The position numbers and the translations under genes were made by a program. Positions 12,816-25,040 of a stretch of DNA of 64,000 bases are shown here, one piece after another. The stretch is taken from contig OX439133.1 of assembly GCA_949318235.1 (NCBI GenBank), positions 4,529,990 through 4,593,989 of the forward strand, in the 5' to 3' direction. A model generated the notes under the pieces. It did not search any database. It saw only the letters and a program-made list of their open reading frames with translations, and had not been told where the DNA came from. The first letter of the stretch is position 1. Every line of letters begins with the position of its first letter. The stretch is from Ecdyonurus torrentis. Taxonomy: Eukaryota; Arthropoda; Insecta; Ephemeroptera; Heptageniidae.

Positions 12816-12949
12816 CATATTATTATAGAAGAAAGATTTACACATTTGATCAGCGCTTTACTGGCCTGACTGGCTCCAATGATCCACGAATTCATCATGA
12901 TGTACCATATCTGAGCGTATCTAAGAGGAGAATTTAATCTATTCATTAC

Positions 12950-13345
12950 TTGTGCAATCAATTTAATTTATAAATATTTATACTAATTAATCATAAATTT
13001 AAATATTTAAAAGCTTTTTAATATTTTAAATATAACAAATAAGAAACTCATTATAATAATGTCATAAAATATATATTTTTTTAAATATAAAATAATTTTA
13101 TTATATATTATTTTAAAATAAAATTACTTTAAAAAACTTAAATTACGTAAAAGTAATAAAATTAAAATAGTATTTCAAACTATTGGGTGTATGTAAAGAA
13201 GAAAATGTAATTCTAAATGTAAAAAAAAATCAGTGAAGCAGGGATTTTAGCATTTAGCATGAGATATAAGGTTTCTATTCTCTGTATACACCTTGCATGA
13301 TATAATATTTTAACAATAAAATCTTGGGACTTCATCTAAAATAGA
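12950..13345. repeat. Family J segment, copy 3, diverged
   Basis: A+T block and AAATCTTGGGACTTCATC, then a (GA)n array. Confidence 0.35.
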
Positions 13346-13353
13346 CAGGAGAA

Positions 13354-13356
<3 letters not shown>

Positions 13357-13390
<34 letters not shown>
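13357..13390 (+). repeat. (GA)n microsatellite
   Basis: Uninterrupted GA repeat, about 17 units. Confidence 0.9.
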
Positions 13391-13393
<3 letters not shown>

Positions 13394-13427
13394 AACTCTT
13401 CGCAGCTATTATTCGCATATAAAAGTT

Positions 13428-13706
13428 TCATTCATTCATTCATTCATTCATTCATTCATTCATTCATTCATTCATTCATTCATTCATTCATTCATTCATT
13501 CATTCATTCATTCATTCATTCATTCATTCATTCATTCATTCATTCATTCATTCATTCATTCATTCATTCATTCATTCATTCATTCATTCATTCATTCATT
13601 CATTCATTCATTCATTCATTCATTCATTCATTCATTCATTCATTCATTCATTCATTCATTCATTCATTCATTCATTCATTCATTCATTCATTCATTCATT
13701 CATTCA
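13428..13706 (+). repeat. (CATT)n microsatellite
   Basis: About 70 uninterrupted CATT units, 279 bp. Confidence 0.97.
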
Positions 13707-13995
13707 CTAATATCCTAAAATGTTTCACATATTTCAGGCAATATAGCAATACAATTTTAAAGCAGTACTAGAGACATAGCTATAGGTTAGTAAATCAAAT
13801 TAAGTGAAGATGGCTATGGTGTGTGCGGTTTACCTTGAATCTTTAAGATAATTTTGCTTGGAATGTATAAGAAAATAAAAATGATGATTTACAAGCATGT
13901 GGCTGCGCCGGTGTTAGCAATTAAGTGTGCTGCTGACATTATGTGCTGTACAGTATGTGTGCGAGACATTATTATATAAATATGTGTACATCACA

Positions 13996-15255
13996 CAGGG
14001 TCGGCCTGGCCAGGTCCGCTAGTCCGCGATTGCGGACCGGGCCCCCCCGGGCGCGGGCCCTTGCCGTGCCCACAACACTCCAATTAAAAAAAAAAAAAAA
14101 ACTATAAGAAGAAGAAAAAAAAAAAAAAAAAAAAAAAAAGGAGAAGAAGAAGAAAATTAAAAGGACAATTTCAGACTGATAAATTTTCTTTTTCTTTCAA
14201 AAGACGATAAGAAATTACATCCAATCTTAAAATTCTATCCGCTTTTAATTTTTAAAAAATTGCACTCCTAGTGAACTCTGGTCTAGTGGTCAATTAGCAA
14301 TTGTTTTGTTATTGTTTACCTCCTTCATATAATTTGTCCCCCTTTATATTGGTAAAAATAATTTTTTAAAAATGTGATTTTTTGATTGAACGGCGGGGAA
14401 GAAATGTGACTTGGTGCGGCAAGTGTGTCGGTGTGACAATACTAATTAGTAAAGATAAATTTATAATTAAATTATCGCTCCTAAATGTTTTCCAAACCAG
14501 AATATAAACACAATACTGGTGCACTGAAAGACTGAAACGTACTCAGTCCGCTAGAAAAGAATTGGATAAGTATGGAAATGATCCTAACAAAGAAAGCTGT
14601 CGTTCTCCGCATTTAAATAAAATGGTTGTTTTTATTCAATTGTATTTTTTAATTTAAGCTTTTTTCGTAACACCATATTTTTCTCCATTATCTTAGCTCA
14701 TTTAAAAACATTATAATGATTTTATTTGTAGTGTGCATGTCATAAAAATCTCATACAAAAGTGAAGTATTTTAAGGGAGTAGGGTACCGACCTTATATCT
14801 AAAAAACTAGAAGTGTTTTGGATCTAAATTTGGTGTCATTGTGTAGCTAAGGGTCACACGTAGCCGTGATAAAAATTTCATGATGTTTGACCGTCCCGAA
14901 AATAAGAAAAAATTTATTGAAATTAACATTGGGCTTATGGGCTTAATATTTCAAAAAATCGCATATAAAATTAATTTTCACGGTGACCCCTCAAAGTTTT
15001 TATATATTTGAAATTTTCTCAAGCCGAAGTATCATTGTGCAAAATTTTAGATTTTTTTGACGAGAAATGTTTGAGTCTAATGGCCGACGTCGGTCCCCTA
15101 CTCCCTTAAGTAAATTCCTAATTAAAAGGGGGCGTGGCCTCACAAAATTTTCTCCTGCGGCGCATTTTTTGGGGGCTTCGCCCCCAAACCCCCCTTTGTT
15201 CGCGGGCCCTTTTGTAATCTCGCGGACCGGGCCTTTTCCTCCCAGGCCGACCCTG
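13996..15255. mobile_element. hAT-like non-autonomous transposon with 8-bp target duplication
   Basis: The terminal inverted repeats are CAGGGTCGGCCTGG and CCAGGCCGACCCTG. The flanks carry the 8-bp duplication ACATCACA (13988-13995 and 15256-15263). Both features are hallmarks of hAT elements. The subterminal ends are very G+C rich (GCGGACCGGGCC on both sides) while the interior is AT rich. No transposase frame is present. A family F MITE is nested inside at 14771-15109. Confidence 0.85.
14771..15109. mobile_element. Family F MITE nested in a hAT element
   Basis: TTAAGGGAGTAGGGTACCGA to CCCTACTCCCTTAA, 339 bp, opposite in orientation to 5634-5993. It lies wholly within the hAT element at 13996-15255. 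Confidence 0.8.
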
Positions 15256-15381
15256 ACATCACAGCAACCTTGATATTTAACATATAAGTTGAGGAACAAC
15301 CAGCGCAGTTCTGTAATTACCTACCGATCTGTGCAGAACGCTACAGCCATGCTAGGATTAAAGATGCTCACTTTATTAGCA

Positions 15382-15727
15382 TTAAAGGAATACACCATAG
15401 AGAGAAACATATAAGCATTGATCACAAAACACTTGATGGAATTTACATAAATAACTTTAGTTTGGCTCAAAACCCAACAGTAGCCCCGTAGCAGTGATCA
15501 GAAAATTCAATTCATGCAACCCGCACAACATTTTCATTTTAATCTTTGCATGTTTCTGACGTCATAAACATGAATTTTCACGCAAATTGCATACTTTACA
15601 GTATTTTCACGTCTTTCGTGGGCGGGCTACATTAACATTCTGGTAAAAATTATCAACAGTTTTGAAAATCCCTTTACGTGTTTATTCATTAAAAAGCATA
15701 TGTTGTTTTATGTGGTCTATGCCTTTA
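15382..15727 (+). mobile_element. Family B MITE
   Basis: TTAAAGGAATACACCA at the left and GTGGTCTATGCCTTTA at the right, with a TGACGTCA near 15558. A family H fragment follows directly. Confidence 0.75.
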
Positions 15728-15799
15728 TGCTATATTGAACAAGTTGTGCTGAAAATGAGCTAGCATAATTATTAGTTTTTTTTTTTTTTTTTTTTTTTT

Positions 15800-16760
15800 G
15801 GTAAACAAAAATATTAAATTTGTCTTTATGTGCGTCAGGCAGAAGCGCGCAATATCATATGCAATCAGAGCCTATATAAAAAATATATAAAGTACCCTTT
15901 ACACGCATTATTAAAAGAAGTAAGATGTGAATAAGAGAGATGTTTACAGACGAAATATTTAGATTGCAAAATAAAACGCAAAGTGTTTGTATGTCTCGCA
16001 TGACATGAAATATACTTCAGACCAAGTGATGAGTGGACGTTTTTTTTTATATTTCGTACAAGAAACATGTCAACCACTCAACCAGCTAACACCTTAATTT
16101 AATAATAATGTTTACTTTTTTATAGTTGACATTTTTCTTGAAGTGAATAGAACATTATATGTGGTAATTTTTGCAGTGTTGTAATTGAGAAAAGAAACTT
16201 TGCGATTTTTGTTTGTTCATTTTTTACAAAACTATTTCATTCATTTTGTTTATTTCATTCGTGTTATTAGTTTCATTCTTTCGTTCGTTGAAAGAAATTG
16301 GTTGGTAGAAATAAATTACAGTATATTTTCTGCTTATTTCAAAATGACAAGTTGCAATTAGATTTCAGTCTGATTTCAACATCTTAGACGATCTTGGAAG
16401 TCATATTGGTATGATCTCTTACAGTTTGTCAGTTTTCAGTTTCGCTTCAAGCCAGCGATTTAACTATTTCCCACCAATTATCAACAACACAGGTGATTTA
16501 AATTTCTTTACATAAAACTTATAATTTAATTAAACTTATAAATATTTATATTAAAAATCATAAATTAAAATATTTATTAACTTTTTATTATTTTAACATA
16601 ACAAATTAAAAATTAATTATCATTTAAAAATTATATTACTTTTTTACCATTTTATAATATATTATTGTTGTAATCTATTTGCTCAAACAGTTTTAAATTA
16701 AAAAATGTTTAAAAAATAATCTTTTATATTGTGATGTATTGTTTATATTTTGTTTATATT
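15800..16760. other. AT-rich DNA ending in an A+T block
   Basis: Includes an ordinary-composition stretch (about 16360-16490) before the A+T block at 16495-16720. No gene recognised. Confidence 0.5.
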
Positions 16761-17590
16761 CACTCACTCACTCACTCACTCACTCACTCACTCACTCACT
16801 CACTCACTCACTCACTCACTCACTCACTCACTCACTCACTCACTCACTCACTCACTCACTCACTCACTCACTCACTCACTCACTCACTCACTCACTCACT
16901 CACTCACTCACTCACTCACTCACTCACTCACTCACTCACTCACTCACTCACTCACTCACTCACTCACTCACTCACTCACTCACTCACTCACTCACTCACT
17001 CACTCACTCACTCACTCACTCACTCACTCACTCACTCACTCACTCACTCACTCACTCACTCACTCACTCACTCACTCACTCACTCACTCACTCACTCACT
17101 CACTCACTCACTCACTCACTCACTCACTCACTCACTCACTCACTCACTCACTCACTCACTCACTCACTCACTCACTCACTCACTCACTCACTCACTCACT
17201 CACTCACTCACTCACTCACTCACTCACTCACTCACTCACTCACTCACTCACTCACTCACTCACTCACTCACTCACTCACTCACTCACTCACTCACTCACT
17301 CACTCACTCACTCACTCACTCACTCACTCACTCACTCACTCACTCACTCACTCACTCACTCACTCACTCACTCACTCACTCACTCACTCACTCACTCACT
17401 CACTCACTCACTCACTCACTCACTCACTCACTCACTCACTCACTCACTCACTCACTCACTCACTCACTCACTCACTCACTCACTCACTCACTCACTCACT
17501 CACTCACTCACTCACTCACTCACTCACTCACTCACTCACTCACTCACTCACTCACTCACTCACTCACTCACTCACTCACTCATTCATTCA
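16761..17590 (+). repeat. (CACT)n microsatellite, 0.83 kb
   Basis: More than 200 perfect CACT units ending with two CATT units. The three open plus-strand frames encoding repeated Ser-Leu-Thr-His are a by-product and not genes. Confidence 0.98.
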
Positions 17591-17699
17591 CTTCTATTTA
17601 TTTAACTACAATACACAGAATCAATAGCTTTGTCTGAAAATAAGGAAAAACATTAAGTTGAGCACGCGTGTTTGATAAATTAATTACAATTTAATTATA

Positions 17700-17815
17700 C
17701 AGCCTAGAGGTTTGCCTTGAACTACCGCAGATTCTCTGGTCTGCAGCCTTGAGTCGCGTCTTCTTCTCGAGGCGCCAGCTGCCTCTGTACTCATCTTCAG
17801 CAGTATAATCAAACA
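17700..17815. other. Non-repetitive G+C-rich patch of unknown function
   Basis: About half G+C within very AT-rich DNA. The minus strand has an ATG at about 17793 in a favourable context followed by about 36 codons. No good splice donor closes the frame, so no exon is claimed. Confidence 0.25.
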
Positions 17816-18054
17816 ACGAACACTTTTCTTAATAATCAATATTTTACTCACTTCAGTTATTTAATGAATATTCGATTAAACAATTGTTTAAAAAACCAAA
17901 TATGTTAATTTGAAATCGGTGGTAATTATTGTTAACTTAAGTTTTCATTGTTATATAGTTAACAAATTAAAATTTTCTTTAGTCTGTATATTATACATTT
18001 CCTTTTTTTTTTTTTTTTTTTTTAGTCATTTATAATATTTTTAATAAGCATTGA

Positions 18055-18211
18055 CTAATAAAGGAACAACTGTTTTGAGGCTGACTATAAGCGATTTCGC
18101 TCACATCCGCTTCCGTTTTGACTTACTGCGCATGTGTAGTAAGGAGAAACGGAAGTGGATGGGACCAAAATCGCTTATACTCGGCCTCAAAACCGTTGTT
18201 CCTTTACTAGT
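18055..18211. mobile_element. Family E short palindromic MITE
   Basis: Inverted arms TAAAGGAACAACTGTTTTGA and its complement, with CATCCGCTTCCGTTT / AAACGGAAGTGGATG inside and a GCGCATG centre. About 150 bp. Confidence 0.78.
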
Positions 18212-18726
18212 CATCATTTGAGTGCTTCTAATATCGCACATTATATATTTCAAAAGTATGCACAAAAACTACGTTCAACTTCATTTTGCACTTTTGTTTA
18301 TTATTATTATAATATATGTACCGCACGGAAATAAAAAACTTTCACAATGTAGACTGAATAGCAACACTAAAATTGCAAGCTAAAATTGCATTTCGGTACG
18401 TCAACTGCTTTACTACAATCATATTGCAAAATATAGAGCTCTTGCAGTGGAGTCTTAGTTGCGAAAGTACCTTTGCTGTACAGCGTTAACTCTTCAGCCT
18501 CTCCGTTACGCGAAAAAGAAAATAAAAACTTCTTTGGAAAAAGTATCAATTTCATTTTCAGCATTAAAACATCCTTATTAAATAAAAATAAAATAAAAAA
18601 GCTATACGACTACGCGGAAGTAAATTATGAACAATGGTGAATCGATATGGATTTTCTATAGCTTTGCTATGTAGTATGTATATATGTGTGTGGGTCGAGG
18701 AATGGAATGTGGTTTGGCTCATCACC

Positions 18727-18739
18727 TGACCTCTGACCT
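18727..18739 (-). promoter_or_regulatory. Perfect DR1 nuclear-receptor-type element
   Basis: On the minus strand AGGTCA-G-AGGTCA, two perfect half-sites spaced by one base, in a non-repetitive higher G+C segment (about 18690-18785). DR1 sites bind HNF4- or RXR/USP-type receptors. No gene is seen next to it, so function is unproven. Confidence 0.3.
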
Positions 18740-18905
18740 CAGCCTGCGCTCAGATATTCCGATCTTCTTACCTTGCCTCTAGCAATATCTATACACAAAA
18801 CTTATGTCTCTTTCTATCACATATACAAATTTGCATAACTCAATATATCTATCTTGCACTTTCACGTATGAGTGAGAGTGAGTCTTTCAATACTTCTTAC
18901 CGGTG

Positions 18906-18907
<2 letters not shown>

Positions 18908-18942
<35 letters not shown>
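18908..18942 (+). repeat. A(35) run abutting a family B MITE
   Basis: Uninterrupted adenines. Confidence 0.95.
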
Positions 18943-18943
<1 letters not shown>

Positions 18944-18944
<1 letters not shown>

Positions 18945-19314
18945 GAAAGGATTAGACCAGCAGAAAACAAGCATTTATATCACAAAACACTTGATGGGAC
19001 TTACATGAATACCATTAGTTTGTTCGATTGTAGTCCAATTGTCTGACCCAACTATGTAGCTCCATAGCATAGATCAGAAAATTTCAATTTATGCAACCCG
19101 CACAACATTTTTTACTAATTTTTGCATGTTTCTGACGTCAGAAATATGAGTAGTCACGCAAATTGCATACTTTACAGTATTTTCACGCTCTCTCGTGGGG
19201 CTACATTAACATTCCGGTAAAAAGTGTCATCAGTTTTGATGATCTGATGATCCCAATTCGTGTTTATTTATTAATAAGCACAGTCATGTTGTTTTATGTG
19301 AGCTATGGCTTTAA
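18944..19314 (+). mobile_element. Family B MITE, slightly expanded
   Basis: Begins TGAAAGGATTAGACCAG and ends GAGCTATGGCTTTAA. It carries small internal duplications (GATGATCTGATGATC) that lengthen it relative to other copies. Confidence 0.72.
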
Positions 19315-19424
19315 AACACTTTAAAATATGTCTAATATCCCTTATCCCTCATGAAATTTTTTTCAGAATAAATGCGATAAATATATATATAATATATATT
19401 TAAATTTTTTTTTTTTTTTTTTTT

Positions 19425-19495
19425 TTCTCTTTTAACGTAATGTTAAATTAGGGGTTTTGCACCTTTTTCCTGCGCAGCTCTGATAGTATAGTGTG
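19425..19495 (-). repeat. Family I fragment
   Basis: TAACGTAATGTTAAATTAGG after a poly(T) run matches the end of family I. Confidence 0.4.
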
Positions 19496-19499
19496 ACAT

Positions 19500-20454
19500 T
19501 ATGTGTCTTGAGGGACATTCGCTTATTCATCTACTTTTTGCACCGCAAATTATATTAAACAGCAATTTTTGTTAATTATTTTGCTGTGCAAAGTTACAAG
19601 AAATAATTTTTATTAATATTTTATGAATGCATCTTCATACAAATTTGCATACTCACTATTTATATACACTTTCACAAAGTCATAATAATATAATTTATAT
19701 GTATGTGTGATTCTTTCAATGGAGGTTATCGGTGTTAAAAAAATTCTTAAAAAAAAAAAAAAAAAAAACGTGAAAATCTCTGTACTTCTCTTTTAAATAT
19801 TTCCACCCTACCAAAGATACAATTTCTTTTGTTTTTGTTTTTATTCTCCCTGAGTGACCAAATCTTAAATGTATTTTAAATAATTATAAAAATAATTTTA
19901 ATTATAATTTATAATTATTTATTTTTTTATATATTATTATTATTTTAAGAAAAATATCTTCGTAAGCGAAATTCATAATTATCAATGAATAAGCGATTTA
20001 TTTTGCAAAATACATATTTTGATTGAAAAACTAAACGTAAAAAGTGTGCAAGAAAATGTTAATAAATAAATGAATTTATGTTCATATTTAATTAAAAAAT
20101 TAAATTTACTAAACTGATATAATAAAAAGAGTCAATAATCCTATGTTGCTTCCCATAAGCTAAGTTTTAGATTTGTAAATTGGTTCAATAAAAAAATAAT
20201 ATAGTTTCATTCTAAATTATTGTATATAATAATTTATTAATTTGTGAAACATGTATGATTACCATTCAGAGCATTTCATTTAAATATTAAATTTATGCTT
20301 ATATCTTGAATTTTATTTATTTATTTATACTAATACAAGATTAAATATTTAAAACCAATTGTAAACATCTATGATCCATTAACTTTTTATTCCGGGCTTG
20401 TACTATAGTACTGCTAAGTTGCTCACTTTGTTATTCTGCAAGTAAAAAATAAAT
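19500..20454. other. AT-rich DNA without recognisable genes
   Basis: Poly(A) near 19750 and mixed A+T sequence only. Confidence 0.6.
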
Positions 20455-20697
20455 CACGCAGTTTAGGTTGCATTGAACAATTCCTATTATATTGTAGAGC
20501 ACAAATGTTGCTATTTTATAATAACGTAAGTAATTATTCTGAGCATATTAACTATTATAATTATGTAGTATTTTATAATAACTATACAATAATATAGTAT
20601 TTATATGTAAATTATGTTATTTTGCATAAACGTTGCTGCAACGTTTATGCATTGTTGTTGGGTTAGCTTAATTTTTATTACGTATTCATTTTTGTCC
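20455..20697. repeat. Family H-like repeat with a 27-bp palindrome
   Basis: Includes the exact 13-bp inverted pair GCATAAACGTTGC and its complement around a single base at 20624-20650. Confidence 0.45.
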
Positions 20698-22522
20698 AAA
20701 TGGGGAGTTCAAAATTGTGTATGAAAAATCCAAAGCTTGAATTTTAGGACTTTATACAAATGACTCAAATGAGAGGTAATATTTTTGCAGAATTACATTG
20801 TTGTATAAAAAAAAAAAAAAAAAAAAAATGTACAAATATAATTACATATTGTATAGAAAAAAAATCCTTTAAAACTTTTTTTTTTTTTTTTTTTTTACGT
20901 TTTACAAATAAAAGTGATGAAGTGTTTTTGCTCAAATAAAGCATCAAGATTGCAAGATTTACAACAAAGAAATAAAATTAAATACAATAAACCATCTGTA
21001 ACTTCTTCCCAGTAAATAGAAAGGCTGCAAGTATTCTTGGGGTTTTGCCAATATAACGTGTTTCAAAATGCGAAGTATAAAATTATGAGACTTTTGAATG
21101 CAAAGTTGAAAAATATTTTGCATGATATAAATTTAAAATTAGAACTCTATTTAGGTTGAATGTATGTTTTTATTTATGATAATTTATAATAGCCTATGAC
21201 GTCATTTTTAATTTATTAAAAGTCTTGAAAGTAAAAAAAAAAAATAAAAATAAAAATAAAAATGATGGTTTTATTCAAAATTGTATTTCAAAACTAATTT
21301 GAAATATTTTTGCTCGGTAACCTTGTAATTTCACAAATAATAATAATAATAAATAATATAAAATAAATATTATTATTTATTAATACAGTTTATTTAAAAA
21401 ATCTCAAATGTATGTTATTTTCAATCAGGACATTTGTTTTAAATAAGTTTAAGTATGAAGTTTAGCAAATTTAATGTCATTTCAGAATATATAAGTAAAG
21501 TAAACCATAAACCAACAATAAATTAACATAAACTTTTTTTTTTTTTGCGTATTATTGCAAAATAATAATGGTGATTTCGGGTGGATAATACTTTGCGTGC
21601 TATCATATTTAAATAAATTTTGCAAACGTTATACGCCCTGCAATATGCAAATATACTCGTTATCTGATCTTTCTATACTTTTCTTGACTTTTTGCAATGT
21701 TTTTGTAAAAAAAAGGTTAAAATAATTAAAAATGGCAACATCAAAAAAACAAAAATCCTTTTATTACTTATATGAGTTATATGACCATAACACTAAGAAA
21801 TGAAACTGTTTTTGGCCATTGAGGAACAAATGAAATTGCAATTTCATATAAGTTCTGTAATAACAAATTAAAATAAAATTACTATTTCTTTATTTACTGG
21901 TAGATACTGAAAGAATTAATTTATTATTTTATTGTTTTTTTTTAATTTGACTTTTTTTTTACAATGAAGAGAAAAAAAAACGTTGCAAAAAATTATTTTC
22001 TTGTAAATTAAAAGTTGAAAAAAATTAAAGTTTTACAGTTTTTATTGCTAAAATATTAAATTTAAAATTATTATCCTCCATGCCTATAAAGTGCATAAGA
22101 AAAGACAAAAATAACAGCAATTTATATAATTCACTCAGGAGAATTTTTTTTTTTTTTAAATGCGATTCAAAAGAATTGCAAGTTTTTAAAATTTTATTTA
22201 TTTATTTTCCTATTGGGTTCATATTCATACAATATAATAATTTATGATTCAAGATTCATACTCGAATTGTTATTTAGATTTTCCAATCTCTGATATAACA
22301 AAGACGGCAAAGACCACTATGCATGTGACTCTCGCCTCAACCTATATATAATTATGGTGCAATTTTCAAGAAAATGTAGTTTTATTTATTATTATTATTA
22401 TTTTTTTTTTTTTTGTGAAAATTAAACATTTATCAATATCAGGTAGTTCCGATTCATTCTCCAAGTAATTTTTACCAAGCTATATTTAAAAATAAACGTT
22501 TCATGAAAATTTCATCATAGGT

Positions 22523-22540
22523 GGGGGGGGGGGGGGGGGG
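22523..22540 (+). repeat. G(18) run
   Basis: Uninterrupted guanines in an AT-rich setting. Confidence 0.9.
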
Positions 22541-23425
22541 AACCTAAAAAAAACTCAACAAAGATAACTTATATGCATTTTAAGGCGTATGCAATTATAT
22601 TTCTTTAAAAAACTATACTTTATTATTATAACTTATTTAAGTAGCTTTTTGGCCTCTCTCTCAGCTCTCTCTCTCTCTCTCTCCCACTAATCTCCAATCC
22701 AACTTCATCAGTTAACAATGCAGCAGTCAATATAAATCACAATTTACGATCACATCACTTCGCTCCACCTCACGAAAAGCTCCTTATTTGTCTTGAGTAG
22801 ACTCAGCGATGATTTCATTCAGTTTACATTGTAAATCTCTCAAGCAGTAAAACGATTTTATTATATATTCTGGTCAAAAATTAAACTTTCATTTCCATAA
22901 TGTTGAGTAATATTTATGAATCAATATTTATTGCTAGTATTTTTAAAGTGACTACTGGATTATTATTACTTATTATATTTCAGTAAATTATATGTTACAT
23001 ATATATTCTATTACATATTCTATAAAATATTAACTTTTTTTTTGTGACCTATTGACCTAATTTTTATTTCTAAAACTTTTATTTTCTATAATATTTTTCT
23101 ATTTGACATTAATATTCATGCTAAAAAAATACGATTAATATTGTAAAGCATATTGGTCCAAAAATTTGTTTTATTTTTCATTATGGTTTACAGGTGAATC
23201 GTGTTATATCAAATTACATTGACAAAGAGGGTAAAATGAAACTGGGCCATTTACTTGTATTAGTTTTTTTTTTTTTTTTTTTTTTTTTTTTGCATATAGG
23301 AGCTTATTTTTTTGATTAATTAAATTGATTTTTTTTAAAGATTTAAAAAAATATATTTTTTCAACATACAGTATACAGTTTGAGCACTGTATTTTATGAG
23401 TATAATGTTTACTATCGGTAGTGAC

Positions 23426-23450
23426 GTAGCACCAATCAGAGGCGCGGGAT
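23426..23450 (+). promoter_or_regulatory. CCAAT-box-like cluster
   Basis: A TGACGT half-CRE is followed by ACCAATCAGAG and GGCGCGGG in a short G+C-rich patch within AT-rich DNA. This resembles a proximal promoter but has no recognised gene beside it. Confidence 0.15.
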
Positions 23451-23509
23451 GCGTATTTTTACATACATGAATTCAGCACCTTATAAAAAATTATTGTTTT
23501 TAAACGATT

Positions 23510-23640
23510 TTTGGGACACGTTTTTTTTTTTTTTTTTTTTTTTGAGAAAACTATAATGAACCGATTTCTGAAAAATTTTAATAAGGGATACTAAGCATGC
23601 TTTTTAAGCCTTTTTTTTTTTTTTTTTTTTTAATTTCATT
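23510..23640 (+). repeat. Family I fragment
   Basis: T(23), then TTGAGAAAACTATAATGAACC and ATACTAAGCATGCTTTTTAA, followed by another T run. Confidence 0.35.
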
Positions 23641-23944
23641 GCCATAAATAATAGCAGCACATTTTTACCACCTCTCATTGTACGTACTTCAAAAAAATAA
23701 TTGAAAATATTTTTAAAGCTACAAAGTCTAACAAATCAATGGAGAGAGAGAGAGAGAGAGGGATAAATTTTTCGAAAAATACACTTTCTTCCTGATTTTC
23801 ACTATTGTACTTACTAATATATTACCCAAGCAACAGTCATAAAAACGTTCCACCTACCTAAAACAAAAAACAAGAAATTAATATAAAAGTCAACGACATT
23901 AAGTGAGCAATAAATATAACATGGTAAAATTACACAATTAATTA

Positions 23945-24005
23945 CACAATTTGACAGTTTAAAAATATAGCATTGCTCCAGTATGGCGTCTAAGCGTAAT
24001 ACCGC
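23945..24005 (+). mobile_element. Family C fragment
   Basis: Short remnant with GACAGTTTAAAAATAT and GCTCCAGTATGGCGTC, the two arms brought together by an internal deletion. Confidence 0.4.
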
Positions 24006-24540
24006 TCTTTTTCATAAAACACTAACTCCATAGATCGTGAAATATCGTATTTCAATTTCACTTGCGATCATAACTATTATTTTAAATAACATTACATAAT
24101 CATTGTTTTTGTAAAATTAAACAATTTTGATTGTTTTTTTTTTTAACAGTACATAATGGACTGTGTGTTATGAACTCTGCAGATATCTTCAGATGGTCGA
24201 ATGCAGTTGAATGATATTTCATGTCCAGTAATACATTATGCTTTAAATTTAAACAGCAATTGCAATGCACTATCAGCAAGCAATTAAATTATTATTTACG
24301 ACATTCATCGACAATGAAGTTATATTTATAAATTAAAACTTAATTAATATTAATATATTGTATATTTGTTATGTTATGTTTTTTATTACAATTTAACTTA
24401 TTTATTTTTTAATTTTTGCACTATAACAATTATTATTATAAAATAATAAAAATAATATGTAATATAAAATTTTTTATAATTAAAATTAGAAAATAAAATA
24501 AATAAAATATAGGTAAATTTTAAAAGAAGATCAATTATTT

Positions 24541-24827
24541 AATGCACTTTGACATCATACTGGAGTAATGAATAACTCATAGGAATAACCAGCATAGGAA
24601 AAACTTCACTTTTGGCTATTTCTTTGGGATATTGGTTAATTTTTTGTTATTATTTTTGTCATTTACTTGAGATACTAATTTAACCTATTATAACGGCATC
24701 GCCCGATGCTCTCAAAAATATTGCTAAGTATTATTAAATTGTAAAATTAGACATTATCCAATGTGGAGCATGATATTGATTGATTCAACATGGCGTTGAC
24801 TTTAACATGAATGCATACACCCTATAG
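24541..24827 (-). mobile_element. Family C MITE, left-truncated
   Basis: Retains the GCATACACCCTATA end and the central GCTCTCAAAAATATTGCT landmark. The CRE end is missing. Confidence 0.65.
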
Positions 24828-24879
24828 TATCACATAATAATAATAATAAAAGAAAAACTCAATTACTAAAAAACATATT

Positions 24880-25040
24880 TGTAATATTTTTGAGAGCATT
24901 GATGCTAGTATGCGAGAAAAATAACCAAAACATTACTTGCTTTATTAAATGGAATTAAAAGTAACTTATTGTCTTATGCTGAGCAATGCTATTCATCGCC
25001 AAAGTATGGCGTCGAAGCGCATTTGCGGGCTTATTCATAG
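24880..25040 (+). mobile_element. Family C fragment
   Basis: Contains TTTTTGAGAGCATTGATGC through GGCGTCGAAGCGCATTTG. Only the right half remains. Confidence 0.5.

Larger units (their letters stand above)
20698..23509. other. Long gene-less AT-rich stretch
   Basis: Homopolymers, one TGACGTCA near 21197, a G(18) run, and a less AT-rich segment at about 22640-22860 containing short CT repeats. No gene or repeat family recognised. Confidence 0.55.

Noticed and set aside
15000..15299. Overlapping proline/glycine-rich open frames on both strands
   Set aside because: They fall in the G+C-rich end of the hAT element, where low stop-codon density opens frames by composition.
16731..17637. Three overlapping open frames of nearly 300 codons encoding repeated Ser-Leu-Thr-His
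   Set aside because: They are produced by a tetranucleotide microsatellite, which is open in all three forward frames. No start context or domain supports a protein.
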